Shown: positions 31,493-40,087 of the stretch, one piece after another
Layout of the letters: each line of letters starts with the position of its first letter
Numbering within the stretch: position 1 is the first letter of the stretch
Assembly: GCA_910580045.1 (NCBI GenBank)
Contig: CAJTXF010000006.1
Coordinates: 11,371-75,370 of the forward strand
Direction of reading: 5' to 3'
Source of the DNA: an uncultured Eubacteriales bacterium
Lineage (GTDB): Bacteria; Bacillota; Clostridia; Oscillospirales; Acutalibacteraceae
Length of the DNA: 64,000 nt
Position numbers and translations under genes: made by a program
The notes under the pieces: model-generated
The model's input: the letters and a program-made list of their open reading frames with translations, nothing else
Database searches by the model: none
Told to the model about the DNA's origin: nothing

Positions 31493-31960
31493 TCAATATA
31501 CCGGTATCTCCCCGGAATAGGATTTGGCTCTCTCCAAAAGCGGACCCTTTGCGCCTAAAGTGAACGCAATATCGCTGCTGCGGATACATAAGAGCTCAGC
31601 TCCGATATTCAGGTCAAGCTGGTGAAGCAAAAACTCAGTCAGCAGAAGCCTTCCCGACTGCGACACTGTCAGCCAGCCATATCTCCGGCCCTTATAAGGA
31701 GTCAGCTCCCCCTCAGGGAAAGTGTATGTATCCAGCTTTGGGTTCTCCCGCAGAATATGGCCCAGCTGTGAGGGCGCAAGCAGCCCTTTTCGCGTGACAC
31801 AGAAGCCGCCGGTAGCCCTCGCGCCGGTGAAAATGTAGATACGGCCCTCCCGGCAGATTCCATATTCCTCCATGGCCTGCGGGGGCAAAAAGAGCTCTCC
31901 GCCCTCCCGGATTCGAGATATTCCGAATACAAATTTTCCGCCCTTATTCAACTGCGGCAT
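31493..31960 (-). CDS. AbrB-like small protein in the era cluster (155 aa)
   Basis: Conserved clostridial hypothetical protein. The N-terminal half (FVFGISRIREGGELFLPPQAMEEYGI, then GRIYIFTGARATGGFCV) reads like a swapped-hairpin AbrB/MazE-type fold. The C-terminal half resembles a second copy of the pattern (YGWLTVSQSGRLLLTEFLL...LLCIRSSDIAFTLGAKGPLLE). It could bind DNA, but this is inference; no known family was recognised with confidence. It lies 13 bp after dgkA and 24 bp before era, where Bacillus has cdd. Confidence 0.7.
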   Translation of the reverse strand: MPQLNKGGKFVFGISRIREGGELFLPPQAMEEYGICREGRIYIFTGARATGGFCVTRKGLLAPSQLGHILRENPKLDTYTFPEGELTPYKGRRYGWLTVSQSGRLLLTEFLLHQLDLNIGAELLCIRSSDIAFTLGAKGPLLERAKSYSGEIPVY

Positions 31961-31973
31961 AGTTTCACCCCAT

Positions 31974-32453
31974 CTACTTCCCTCGTTTTATCGGTACGGC
32001 AAACACCAACAGGCCGCCTGCAACCAGGCTGATTGCCAGGACAATCAACTTCCAAGGTGCACCGGCTAAGTCCGTCAGCACTTGCCAGAGAGCTGGCCGG
32101 GCCAATATGGCAACACCTGCCAAGGCAGCAAAAGCCGCGCTGAGCACCACGCCTCCTGCTGCTATATCCTTGACAAATCCAATTCGCCAGTCCTGTTTGG
32201 GCTCTGTGAAATCACAGAGCTTCTCCACCGCAGTGTTCAACGCCTCGGCAGCAGTCACCATACCCATTGCCAGCAGCAAGACCGCTAGTTCACCCTGGCT
32301 CACTCCAATTTGGAGCGCAAAAAACAGAACATACCCGCAGGTTATGGCGTGTATGCGCATATTCCTCTCAGAGCGCAGGCACAGCCAGACGCCTCGAAAA
32401 GCGTCCCGAAAGCTGTGGAACAGTGTCCGCCTGCCTCTATTCTTCTGGGGCAT
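31974..32453 (-). CDS. dgkA: Diacylglycerol/undecaprenol kinase (159 aa)
   Basis: Integral membrane kinase. It has the family motif AEALNTAVEKLCDF, with Glu-x-x-Asn-Thr-x-x-Glu, and three or so TM helices (for example ITCGYVLFFALQIGV and LAVLLLAMGMV). The ATG at 32453 overlaps the end of ybeY by 17 bp; the longer reading lies inside ybeY in another frame. In Gram-positives this enzyme phosphorylates undecaprenol. The C-terminal segment has an extra hydrophobic helix. Confidence 0.9.
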   Translation of the reverse strand: MPQKNRGRRTLFHSFRDAFRGVWLCLRSERNMRIHAITCGYVLFFALQIGVSQGELAVLLLAMGMVTAAEALNTAVEKLCDFTEPKQDWRIGFVKDIAAGGVVLSAAFAALAGVAILARPALWQVLTDLAGAPWKLIVLAISLVAGGLLVFAVPIKRGK

Positions 32454-32937
32454 AGCTGCTGCTGGCAGGCAGGCCCAACTCCCGCATGACCCGCTCTTCC
32501 TTTTCCCGCATCCGCACCCGGGCAAGACCGCCCTCCTCATGGTCATAGCCCAACAGATGGAGCATGGAGTGGGCGGTGAGATAGCCAATTTCCCGCTCTA
32601 AGCTATGGCTGTAGGCCTTGGCCTGCTCCATTGCCCGGGGAACTGAAATGACAATATCACCCAAAATCTTTGCACCAGTCTCGTGGTTCACGTCATAGTG
32701 GCCGTTTTCGCCCATGGGGAAGGACAGCACGTCCGTAACCGAGTCTTTATCCCGATATTGACGGTTCATCTCGCGAATCTGCTCATTATCTACAAAGCTG
32801 ACGCTGATTTCCGCAGAGTCGGGGAAGTCCTCCATCTGCAGGACAGCGTGACAGCAACGGCGAATCAGCATCCGCACCCCGGTTGGCACCCTAATCTGCT
32901 TTTGTCGGTTAGAAATGATGACTCTAATCTTCTCCAT
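32437..32937 (-). CDS. ybeY: Endoribonuclease YbeY / rRNA maturation factor (166 aa)
   Basis: Zinc-dependent RNA-processing protein of ribosome maturation. The metal motif HSMLHLLGYDHEEGG (HxxxHxxxxxH) is intact, and DVLSFPM and GDIVISVPRA are typical. The ATG at 32937 begins EKIRVIISNRQKQ; an in-frame upstream extension into the phoH region is unlikely. It sits between phoH and dgkA as in other Firmicutes. It lacks the yqfF gene (HD membrane phosphohydrolase) that usually intervenes. Confidence 0.93.
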   Translation of the reverse strand: MEKIRVIISNRQKQIRVPTGVRMLIRRCCHAVLQMEDFPDSAEISVSFVDNEQIREMNRQYRDKDSVTDVLSFPMGENGHYDVNHETGAKILGDIVISVPRAMEQAKAYSHSLEREIGYLTAHSMLHLLGYDHEEGGLARVRMREKEERVMRELGLPASSSYAPEE

Positions 32938-32974
32938 TATAACGCATTCCTTTCTGTTGGAATCTCGCCCCGGC

Positions 32975-33943
32975 TCAAGAGTTGGGCTTGGCCCGGCTGG
33001 CCCGCTCATAGGCCCTGATAATGTCCTGCACCAGCTTATGGCGCACAACGTCCTTTTCGGTAAAACGGAAAACGGCAATATCATCCACACCCCGCAGCAC
33101 CCGCACAGCCTCTTTCAGGCCGCTGCGCTTTCCGTCAGGCAAATCAATTTGGGTAATATCCCCGGTAATCACCATTTTCGAGTTAAAGCCCAGCCGGGTG
33201 AGAAACATTTTCATTTGCTCCCCTGTGGTGTTCTGGGCCTCGTCCAGGATGATGAAGCTGTCGTCCAGTGTACGGCCGCGCATATAGGCCAAGGGGGCTA
33301 CCTCAATATTCCCCCTCTCCACATAGCGCTGATAGGTCTCCGCGCCCAGCATATCAAAAAGCGCGTCATACAGAGGCCGCAGGTAGGGATCCACCTTCTG
33401 CTGCAAATCCCCGGGAAGGAAGCCTAGCTTCTCCCCCGCCTCTACCGCTGGACGGGTGAGGATAATCCTGTTTACCTGCTGGGCACGAAAAGCCGTGACC
33501 GCCATGGCCACTGCCAGGTAAGTTTTCCCTGTGCCTGCAGGCCCCACGCCAATGGTGATGGTGTTCTCCTTGATATTGTCGCAGTAAGTCCGCTGGCCCA
33601 CGGTCTTGGGCTTGATGGGTTTTCCCTTGCTGGTGACGCAGATACAGTCCCCGGCCAGGGAGGTAATCATCTTCTGCTCACTGTCCTCCGCCACCATGCG
33701 CATACAATACCGCACATTCTGCTCGCTGAGGGTCTCGCCTCCGCCAATCAGCGTGACCAGGCTGCGCACTGCTCGAGCGGCCCTATCCACCTGCTCCGCA
33801 TCCTCACCGGAAATTTTCAGCTCAGAGTCCCGAAATACCAGCGCCACACCATATTCCTGCTCAATCAGCCGCATATTGCTGTCAAAGCTACCAAACAATT
33901 CCGCGGCCTGTTCCATTCTGTCCAAACTAATTCTCTGTTCCAA
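32975..33943 (-). CDS. phoH: PhoH family ATPase (322 aa)
   Basis: Predicted ATP-binding protein (PhoH/PhoL) associated with RNA metabolism. Walker A is GPAGTGKTYLAVAMA and Walker B is FIILDEAQN. ILTRPAVEAGEKLGFLPGD is diagnostic. The N-terminal part has a KH-like region (LIEQEYGVALVFRDSELKI). I chose the TTG at 33943 because AAAGGAT lies just upstream; the ATG at 34081 would place the predicted promoter inside the gene. It has its own promoter within the yqfD-ybeY cluster. Confidence 0.93.
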   Translation of the reverse strand: MEQRISLDRMEQAAELFGSFDSNMRLIEQEYGVALVFRDSELKISGEDAEQVDRAARAVRSLVTLIGGGETLSEQNVRYCMRMVAEDSEQKMITSLAGDCICVTSKGKPIKPKTVGQRTYCDNIKENTITIGVGPAGTGKTYLAVAMAVTAFRAQQVNRIILTRPAVEAGEKLGFLPGDLQQKVDPYLRPLYDALFDMLGAETYQRYVERGNIEVAPLAYMRGRTLDDSFIILDEAQNTTGEQMKMFLTRLGFNSKMVITGDITQIDLPDGKRSGLKEAVRVLRGVDDIAVFRFTEKDVVRHKLVQDIIRAYERASRAKPNS

Positions 33944-34045
33944 TTTTATCCTTTCACCCGCCAGCGCTGTATGCTGTGTCTGCCTGTCGCGGCAGGTTTT
34001 CCTGAAAATATTCCACTCCCATTTTATTGGGGAGCTTCCACCGCT

Positions 34046-34075
34046 ATTATACCATAAAACCCCTGAAATGTTCAA
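34046..34075 (-). promoter_or_regulatory. Candidate internal promoter for phoH
   Basis: On the minus strand TTGAAC, an 18-bp spacer and TATAAT lie about 100 bp before the phoH start. This would let phoH-ybeY-dgkA-era be expressed in vegetative cells apart from sporulation genes yqfCD. Confidence 0.6.
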
Positions 34076-34121
34076 CCCCAAACTTTATGAAATTTCTTTG
34101 AAAATTTCAAAATTTGTATAC

Positions 34122-35324
34122 CTATTCTACAGTGATGATTCTCTCCACCCCAATATCCTCCAGACAGCGGCTTTTTGCGCTAAGGATGCACATCCCGTCA
34201 GCAAACACAAATTCCAGCTCCTCCTGCTTCACGCTTCCTCCCTCCGGGAGAGCGGCTTTCTGGGCTTCCCGCAACTTGAGCAGTGCTGCTGTTCTCAGCT
34301 CTTCCTCGCTCAGCGTCCGCTCCACCCCAGTCAGGAAGACTGTTACCTCCTGCTGAAACCCCAGCGGCAGTTCCACCCCCAGCAGCGTCAGCCGGTTTGC
34401 CTCCCGATAGGTCTTCACCTGCCCTTCCGGCTTGGACCAAAGCCCCAGGGGGATGCGCAGCCCGAACAGCTCTGCCCAGCGGGCTGTCTGCCGCCCGGAC
34501 TCCACCCACTCCGTCTGCTGGGCGCTGACCTGCACTGTAAACTCCCGGTATGTCTCCGCAATGATTTGCCCCCGGGCTGGCCCCACCTGCCGGAAGGGCT
34601 CAAGGGGCTGGGCGGCATAGGGGTCAGGCGCCTCCTGGTAGAGACCGGCAATCAGCAGCTGTCCCTGGGTCACTGTATCTCCCAAAGCTACCTCTGGCCT
34701 TCCCTGCTGGGCAACAATCTCCACCACCTGCCCCTCACGGCCTGCGACAATATTGGACAGCTCCTGTTTATCCTCCAGAGCTGGGGTACCAGCCCCCTCT
34801 TTCAGTGCTATTTCTACAAAACAGCCGTCTGTATTGACATTCGCCCAGCTCAGCCCCGGCAGCTGGTTCAGGATGCCATAGCTGGCATTTTTAGGGGAGA
34901 AATCTGATTTTCTCGCCCCCACAAACACGCCATAGGCCTGGGCCGCACGGCGAATCTCCGCAGGTGTGGCCCCTGTCTCCCCGCCTGTTACGCTGACCCC
35001 CCAAATAAACCCTGAGAGGAACACATACAGCGCTGCCCCTGCAGCTGCGCCCAGAAGCAGGCTTTTCCGCTTTTGCACCCGCAGCAGCTGGAAGGGCAGC
35101 CCTGCTTTTCCCAGGTTTTTTGTCCGGACCTGGCACCGGCGGACAATCGGCCGAAGCCTTTTATACTCCCGCGGCTTGATTCGCGCCACAGGCCTTCCCT
35201 GCCTGCGGTCAAATCCCCACAGATTGAATCCCTGTTTGGCCGCCATAGTAAACAGCCTGCTCCCATCTCCATATACCTCAAACTCCACATATCCTGACAG
35301 CAAATGAAAGATTTTTTCCAGCAT
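34122..35324 (-). CDS. yqfD: Sporulation protein YqfD (400 aa)
   Basis: Conserved sporulation membrane protein. It has one TM helix at about 90-110 (LLLGAAAGAALYVFLSGFIW), an early MLEKIFHLLSGYVEFEVYGDG, and a large extracytoplasmic portion with GRPEVALGDTVTQGQLLI. In Bacillus the gene is sigma-E controlled. The ATG at 35324 has GGAGG upstream with 8-9 bp spacing; a TTG six codons earlier is rejected. It follows yqfC by 14 bp. Confidence 0.9.
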   Translation of the reverse strand: MLEKIFHLLSGYVEFEVYGDGSRLFTMAAKQGFNLWGFDRRQGRPVARIKPREYKRLRPIVRRCQVRTKNLGKAGLPFQLLRVQKRKSLLLGAAAGAALYVFLSGFIWGVSVTGGETGATPAEIRRAAQAYGVFVGARKSDFSPKNASYGILNQLPGLSWANVNTDGCFVEIALKEGAGTPALEDKQELSNIVAGREGQVVEIVAQQGRPEVALGDTVTQGQLLIAGLYQEAPDPYAAQPLEPFRQVGPARGQIIAETYREFTVQVSAQQTEWVESGRQTARWAELFGLRIPLGLWSKPEGQVKTYREANRLTLLGVELPLGFQQEVTVFLTGVERTLSEEELRTAALLKLREAQKAALPEGGSVKQEELEFVFADGMCILSAKSRCLEDIGVERIITVE

Positions 35325-35338
35325 ACACAGCGCCTCCG

Positions 35339-35563
35339 TCAATAGGTGTATTCCACCGCAGCAATGGTCCCCTGTATCACAGCAGAGTTCTCTGTCAGGC
35401 TAGCCAGCCGCAGGCCTCTGCCGCTGATGCACACTGTCAGCCTGCCTGTGCGCAGGATGACCCGCTCCTCATCATAGTCCATCACGCCGTCGCAGCCGTC
35501 CACTACAGCGCAGCGGTTGCCTGTGATAGAAATCACCGCGCCGCCGCTCCCTCGCATCTCCAT
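35339..35563 (-). CDS. yqfC: Sporulation protein YqfC (74 aa)
   Basis: Small conserved sporulation protein. The body reads ISITGNRCAVVDGCDGVMDY, then RVILRTGRLTVCISGRGLRL and IQGTIAAVEY, the beta-rich YqfC pattern. It always precedes yqfD. I chose the ATG at 35563 because family members begin about 10 residues before the ITG strand; an ATG at 35641 would give 100 residues. Confidence 0.8.
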   Translation of the reverse strand: MEMRGSGGAVISITGNRCAVVDGCDGVMDYDEERVILRTGRLTVCISGRGLRLASLTENSAVIQGTIAAVEYTY

Positions 35564-35770
35564 TCCCAGTGCCCCCTTCCCCGAATCAGTTACCAGACAT
35601 TTTATGCCTCTTTGGGCGAATGTATCCCTTTGGGCAGGCATATATAGTAAACACGCTGGAAATCCGCAGCGCCGGTTTTCAAGTCAGTCCGCCCGCTCAA
35701 GATAAGCGTGGGGGTTCTTTATGACAGGCTGACTATAATCCGCATAAGCAGTGCATGAAGGAGTCTTTCT

Positions 35771-36880
35771 ATGGATATTTCTCTCGTAAAACGCCCTTTG
35801 CCAGCTTTTCTCTGTACCGGGGGCTTTCTGTTGTGTCTGGCGGCGCTGCTGCTTTTCCCGGACGCTGTGCGCACCAGCACTGCCTCTGGAATTGGCTACT
35901 GCCTATCCGTGCTGGCCCCCTCTCTCTTCCCTTTTATGGCCCTGTCCTCATTCGCGGTAAATTCTCCTGCCTCCCAGGTGCTGGGGAGGCCTCTGGGGCC
36001 GGTAACCCACTGGGTATTCCGCCTGCCCGGCTGTTGTGCTCTGCCTATCCTGATGAGCTTTATTGGTGGTTACCCAGCAGGAGCCCGGGGAGTATCCCTG
36101 CTGCTGGAGCAGGGGCGGATTACCCGCTCCCAGGCAGGACGAATGATGCTCTTCTGTGTCAACCCTGGCCTGGCCTTTGTCGTGAGCTTTCTGGGAGCCG
36201 GTGTGCTGGGCAGTGTCCGGCTGGGCTGGCTGCTCTTCCTGGCTGTGACAGCCTCAGGGCTGGTGCTGGGGATTCTTACCGCTCTGCCCATACCTGTTCC
36301 TGAAAAAGAGCCAGACCCTGTCCCCAACTCCCACAGCGGAGCCCTGATGCGCTCAGTCACGGACTCTGCCCGCAGTGTGTTAATCATGAGCGCCTGCGTC
36401 ATCCTGTTCTCCGTACTGACAGCAGTGCTCCACGGCTGCGGCGCGTTCCAGTGGGCGGTCAGGCTGCTGAGCCGGACGGGCATCTTCAACTCCATGGAGT
36501 GGGCGGCTGTGCTGTCCTTTTTGATAGAGGTCACAGGCGGAGTGGGCGACGCGGCAGAGCTCTCGGTGGGTGCGGGATTTTACGCCTTTGGTCTGGCCTT
36601 TGGGGGCGCGTGTGTGCATATGCAGGTACTGGCCCTTTTCCCACGTCCGCCTATAGGGATAGGGCGCTTCCTGGCCAGCCGTCTTGTCCACGGTTTTCTG
36701 GCTGCTGGTACATTTTGGGCAATGTGCCGCCTGCTGCCCAGCAGGATAATCCCGGCATCCGCGCCAATCGCGGCGGCGGGGGTCCAGGCTTTTTCAGGGA
36801 GCTTCTTGGGCGGGGCCTCTTTGCTGATGATGTGCGCCGCTTTCCTGCTGATTACCCAGGAGGAAAAAGGGAAAGGGTAA
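35771..36880 (+). CDS. ylbJ: Sporulation integral membrane protein YlbJ (369 aa)
   Basis: Polytopic membrane protein of the nucleoside-recognition (Gate) family, needed for spore cortex formation in Bacillus. It has about eight TM helices. IGGYPAGARGVSLLLEQGRI, NPGLAFVVSFLGAGVLGS and FLIEVTGGVGDA are family signatures. The start follows AAGGAG about 8 bp upstream. It diverges from the yqfCD cluster. Confidence 0.9.
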   Translation: MDISLVKRPLPAFLCTGGFLLCLAALLLFPDAVRTSTASGIGYCLSVLAPSLFPFMALSSFAVNSPASQVLGRPLGPVTHWVFRLPGCCALPILMSFIGGYPAGARGVSLLLEQGRITRSQAGRMMLFCVNPGLAFVVSFLGAGVLGSVRLGWLLFLAVTASGLVLGILTALPIPVPEKEPDPVPNSHSGALMRSVTDSARSVLIMSACVILFSVLTAVLHGCGAFQWAVRLLSRTGIFNSMEWAAVLSFLIEVTGGVGDAAELSVGAGFYAFGLAFGGACVHMQVLALFPRPPIGIGRFLASRLVHGFLAAGTFWAMCRLLPSRIIPASAPIAAAGVQAFSGSFLGGASLLMMCAAFLLITQEEKGKG

Positions 36881-36904
36881 TCTTTTCTCTTCGCGCCCCC
36901 TGGC

Positions 36905-36933
36905 TTGCATTCCCCACGGAAATGGTGTATACT
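36905..36933 (+). promoter_or_regulatory. Candidate promoter of the 75-aa Cys protein gene
   Basis: TTGCAT, a 17-bp spacer and TATACT. The -10 ends only 17 bp before the ATG at 36951, so a transcript would begin very near the ribosome site. Confidence 0.55.
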
Positions 36934-36950
36934 ACACCCAGGTGATGCAA

Positions 36951-37178
36951 ATGTTTAAGAAAAAGCAGGCTCTGCCCTTTGGCCGTTCTGTTCCGCCAGA
37001 CTGCTCCTACTGCTTCCACAACGGCATTCCTGTCGGGGAGCCTATCTGTACCCTGGGCCGCAGGCCGGACAGCCAGGGCAGATGCCCAAAGTACCTCTAT
37101 AATCCTCTGCTTCGCGAGCCCCGCCCCGCGCCTAATTTCAATCCGGGCGGCTTTGACCCAGAGGACTTCAAGCTCTAA
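36951..37178 (+). CDS. Small cysteine-containing protein (75 aa)
   Basis: Function unknown; similar small clostridial proteins are remembered only as hypothetical. It begins MFKKKQALPFGRSVPPDCSY and has Cys in DCSYC, PICTLG and GRCPKY, a spacing (CxxC...C...C) that could bind a metal. The C-terminus reads NPLLREPRPAPNFNP then FDPEDFKL. There is no membrane segment. An AGGTGA site precedes the ATG; alternatives 2-3 codons upstream overlap it. Confidence 0.75.
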   Translation: MFKKKQALPFGRSVPPDCSYCFHNGIPVGEPICTLGRRPDSQGRCPKYLYNPLLREPRPAPNFNPGGFDPEDFKL

Positions 37179-37190
37179 TAACCACATCAA

Positions 37191-37223
37191 AAAGACCGCC
37201 TGCCCACTGGGCAAGCGGCCTTT
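37191..37223. terminator. Bidirectional terminator
   Basis: A 15-bp stem with two mismatches around an ACT loop lies between the convergent 75-aa gene and the PPOx-family gene. Confidence 0.65.
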
Positions 37224-37245
37224 CCCTTCGCACACTTCTTTTTCG

Positions 37246-37674
37246 TCAGGCCTGCAGGTGAATCTCATGTCGGGTCCCGTGGGAGAGCAGGAGGCCGTCT
37301 GTCAAATCTATCCGGAGAATACAGGTATTCTCATCCTCAAAATTGTTGTGGCCATTGTCAATCCACGACGCAAAGACCTGCCGCATTTTTGCCGCCACGC
37401 TCCGGTTCTCTTCCCGGGCAAACCAGCCCATATTTACCGCCCTGCCATGGGCTGTGAACCAATCCCCTGCTATGGCCACCACCGGGTTTTGCCGAATCTG
37501 CTCCATCTTTCCGGAAAGTCCGTACGTCAGCACGTAGAAGGAGCCGTCCTCATAAAAACTGTTCACTGTACGCACATAGGGGGTGTTCCCCACTGCTGTG
37601 GCCAGGGAAACCAGACAGTCGCGGCCAAAACGCTCCACCATCAGCTTCTCTGCGTCATTGGGCAATTTCGCCAT
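37246..37674 (-). CDS. Pyridoxamine 5'-phosphate oxidase-family flavin-binding protein (142 aa)
   Basis: Split-barrel FMN-binding family. KLPNDAEKLMVERFGRDCLVSLAT and YVRTVNSFYEDGSFYVLTYG are the first strands, and NPVVAIAGDWFTAHGRAVN follows. Substrate unknown. The start at 37674 has AGGAGAGG upstream; the ORF extension reads into the next gene. It lies 25 bp downstream of the membrane protein gene at 37700. Confidence 0.8.
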   Translation of the reverse strand: MAKLPNDAEKLMVERFGRDCLVSLATAVGNTPYVRTVNSFYEDGSFYVLTYGLSGKMEQIRQNPVVAIAGDWFTAHGRAVNMGWFAREENRSVAAKMRQVFASWIDNGHNNFEDENTCILRIDLTDGLLLSHGTRHEIHLQA

Positions 37675-37699
37675 TCCCGTTTCCTCTCCTTTTTCATCA

Positions 37700-38173
37700 T
37701 TATGATTGCTTAACCTCCTGCCTGTGCCGCAGATGAATCCCAATGTGCCCAATGCCCAGCACAACAGCCGCACCGGCAAGCCAAATCACCCGGCCGTATA
37801 TGCTCAGCAGCAGGAATGCCGCCACTGGCAGAACCGCTCCAGGCACTGGGATGCCCAGCAGGCTGCCATAGAAGCTCCCCATGGTTTTCGGCCCGCGAAA
37901 ATACCGCACCCACCAGAGCTCATACAGTACCATGGCGCCAAAGGATGCAGCCAGCCACAGGCTCCAAGGAGACCAGGGCCGTGGATTCAAATCCTTAAAA
38001 ATCAGCGCACAGCAGGTAACGCCTATCTCACCCAGCCGTTCCAGCGCCTGCATAACCCGGCTCTCACTTTCAGCACTGTACCCAGCCGGCCGGTTCCGGG
38101 CCCACAGAATATTGGGCACAAACAGCATGACCAGGTAGACTGCGCCCGTATAGGAGAATCCCAGATGCCCCAT
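37700..38173 (-). CDS. Integral membrane protein of unknown function (157 aa)
   Basis: Not recognised. Four predicted TM segments (about 8-24, 70-87, 108-128, 130-147) separated by short basic loops (WARNRPAGYSAESES, HLRHRQEVKQS). The tail ends in a basic stretch. It sits 15 bp downstream of the SLH glycosidase stop and 25 bp upstream of the PPOx gene, all on the minus strand, suggesting one transcript. Confidence 0.7.
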   Translation of the reverse strand: MGHLGFSYTGAVYLVMLFVPNILWARNRPAGYSAESESRVMQALERLGEIGVTCCALIFKDLNPRPWSPWSLWLAASFGAMVLYELWWVRYFRGPKTMGSFYGSLLGIPVPGAVLPVAAFLLLSIYGRVIWLAGAAVVLGIGHIGIHLRHRQEVKQS

Positions 38174-38188
38174 TCTTCCCGCTCCTGT

Positions 38189-39847
38189 CTACTTAAAGTA
38201 CAGAACATTATTCAGCATCCGGCTCTGGGGGCCATAAAGCCACTGGCCATTCACATACAAATTCGTAGAGCCGCCGCCGTCCAGGTTTACAGCGGACTCG
38301 CAGCCCATCGCGGCCATAATGTCCGACAGCGCGGCCAGGCTTGCCTCCGCTGTCAGAATAATCAGCCGGCCATCATACCGCACGCCAATGCACACACGCC
38401 GCACACCGCCGCCGGAGGGCACCAGCCCATAGCCTTCCGCACTGTAAGTAGAGGCGTTCCCGTAGGGGCGGCCATACTCTACAATTTTAGGCCCAGTACC
38501 CAGAGAGACTTCAATATCCTGTACGCTGGACCCCTCATAGTTTACACCTATGTCCAGCGACGCCCCTACAGTGATATTCGCCTCAAACTTATCATTCCTG
38601 GGGGTGCGCAGGGCCAGCACATAGCCCTCCCCCTTTTTGGGGATGGCCACATCCCGGTCCCGGTAGACCGCTGTTACCGTGCCGCTGGCGTCAACCACCG
38701 CCGCGAACCCGGGGGAAAAGCCCAGGCTGTTCCCCCAGTAACTGGTGAAGATGACACGGCTCTTGTCCCCCGCCCCAGGCAGACGGTTAACCACCAGGGA
38801 AGGTACTGACAGGAACTCCCCGTTCACTGCTGTCAGATCCGCCTGTACACGGGTGGAAAAGTTTTCCACCGAGAAGTTCCCGGCAGAATCCATTACAATA
38901 GCGGATTTCGCGGGCGCAAAAACGTCATAGATGGTGACAATCTGCCCATTGGCAACGATGGTGCCCAAGGCGTCATAGGTATTCATATCAAAAAATGCCG
39001 CGTTAACACAAATCTTCGCCCCTGTTCGGCTGACCAGCGAGCGCACACTCTCGCTGCCTCTGGCGCGGTCATTGCCCATTGCCACACCAGTGGTAAACTT
39101 GGAAGGGTCAAACTCCACCGCGGCGATAGAGGTGCCATACATACGTTTACGGATAATCCTGTAATCAGGCGCCCGGGATTTGGTCAGCAGATTATAGAGC
39201 ACCAGCGCCGCCTCGGCCCGGGTGGCCGTACCCTTAGGGACAAAGCGCATACCGCCCCGGCTGGAGATGATTCCCGCCCGTTGGCAGGCGGTCACACTGG
39301 CCTTGGCATATTCGTCAATGGAATTATAGTCCAAAAACATCATGGGCCCTTGGGTCTGGGGCAGCTCCAGGCCCATGGCCCTGGCATAGCTTGACACCAT
39401 CACAGCAATGTCCTGGCGGGTCACCTTTCGGTCAGGACTGAATTTTCCCCCGCCGGTACCGGCAATGACCCCAGCCTCGCTGGACCAGTTAATAAAGCGG
39501 CTGGCCCAATGGCTTTTAGGCACATCAGAAAAAGGGGTATTATAGGAGTATGCATCCAATTCGCCTTTGCTGAGGGCGCATTTGGAGAGCATGGTTGCGA
39601 ACTCCGCCCGGGTCAGCAGGCCGCTGGGGTTGAAGCGTCCACCACCCACACCGCTGACAATGTCCCTGTTCGCCATCTCATTGACAGCCACTGAGTACCA
39701 AGCCCCGTTGGGTACGTCAGAAAAGGTGGCCGCGCTGGCGCAGAAGGGCAGCGCTGTACAGCACAATACCACTGCCAATATCAGGCTGCAAGTGCGAATC
39801 AGGAGACTGTGGGGCTTGTTTTTCCAGTTTCGTGAGAAGTTGCGCAC
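38189..39847 (-). CDS. S-layer homology + phosphodiester glycosidase protein (552 aa)
   Basis: Predicted secreted cell-wall protein. A signal peptide (LLIRTCSLILAVVLCCTAL, ending ASA) is followed by three SLH repeats (about 40-220; for example TFSDVPNGAWYSVAVNEM and PFSDVPKSHWASRFINW), which anchor to wall polymer. A C-terminal phosphodiester glycosidase/NAGPA domain (about 235-552) contains CVNAAFFDMNTYDALGTI and SAVNLDGGGSTNLYVNG. GTG at 39847 with GGAG upstream is a reasonable start; a TTG 15 codons earlier is possible. The domain may trim GlcNAc-phosphodiester or wall glycan; the substrate is inferred. Confidence 0.85.
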   Translation of the reverse strand: MRNFSRNWKNKPHSLLIRTCSLILAVVLCCTALPFCASAATFSDVPNGAWYSVAVNEMANRDIVSGVGGGRFNPSGLLTRAEFATMLSKCALSKGELDAYSYNTPFSDVPKSHWASRFINWSSEAGVIAGTGGGKFSPDRKVTRQDIAVMVSSYARAMGLELPQTQGPMMFLDYNSIDEYAKASVTACQRAGIISSRGGMRFVPKGTATRAEAALVLYNLLTKSRAPDYRIIRKRMYGTSIAAVEFDPSKFTTGVAMGNDRARGSESVRSLVSRTGAKICVNAAFFDMNTYDALGTIVANGQIVTIYDVFAPAKSAIVMDSAGNFSVENFSTRVQADLTAVNGEFLSVPSLVVNRLPGAGDKSRVIFTSYWGNSLGFSPGFAAVVDASGTVTAVYRDRDVAIPKKGEGYVLALRTPRNDKFEANITVGASLDIGVNYEGSSVQDIEVSLGTGPKIVEYGRPYGNASTYSAEGYGLVPSGGGVRRVCIGVRYDGRLIILTAEASLAALSDIMAAMGCESAVNLDGGGSTNLYVNGQWLYGPQSRMLNNVLYFK

Positions 39848-40087
39848 GGTGAAATCGCTCCAATCTTGTAAAAAAGTGTTGTTTTGTAACAATATTGTAA
39901 CATATCAGGGAGGCGATGTCAAGGTCAAGCCTTCTGACAGTACACTTCCAAAATTTACGCTAAAAAAGGAATATCTTCAAATCATTTCGAAAAGTATTTG
40001 CTTTTTCACCCAAAATACGCTAATATAATTATAGTTGCGGCTGGCTTTCAGCTTTGCCGCGGCAAAAACACTAGGAGGGTTTTACCT

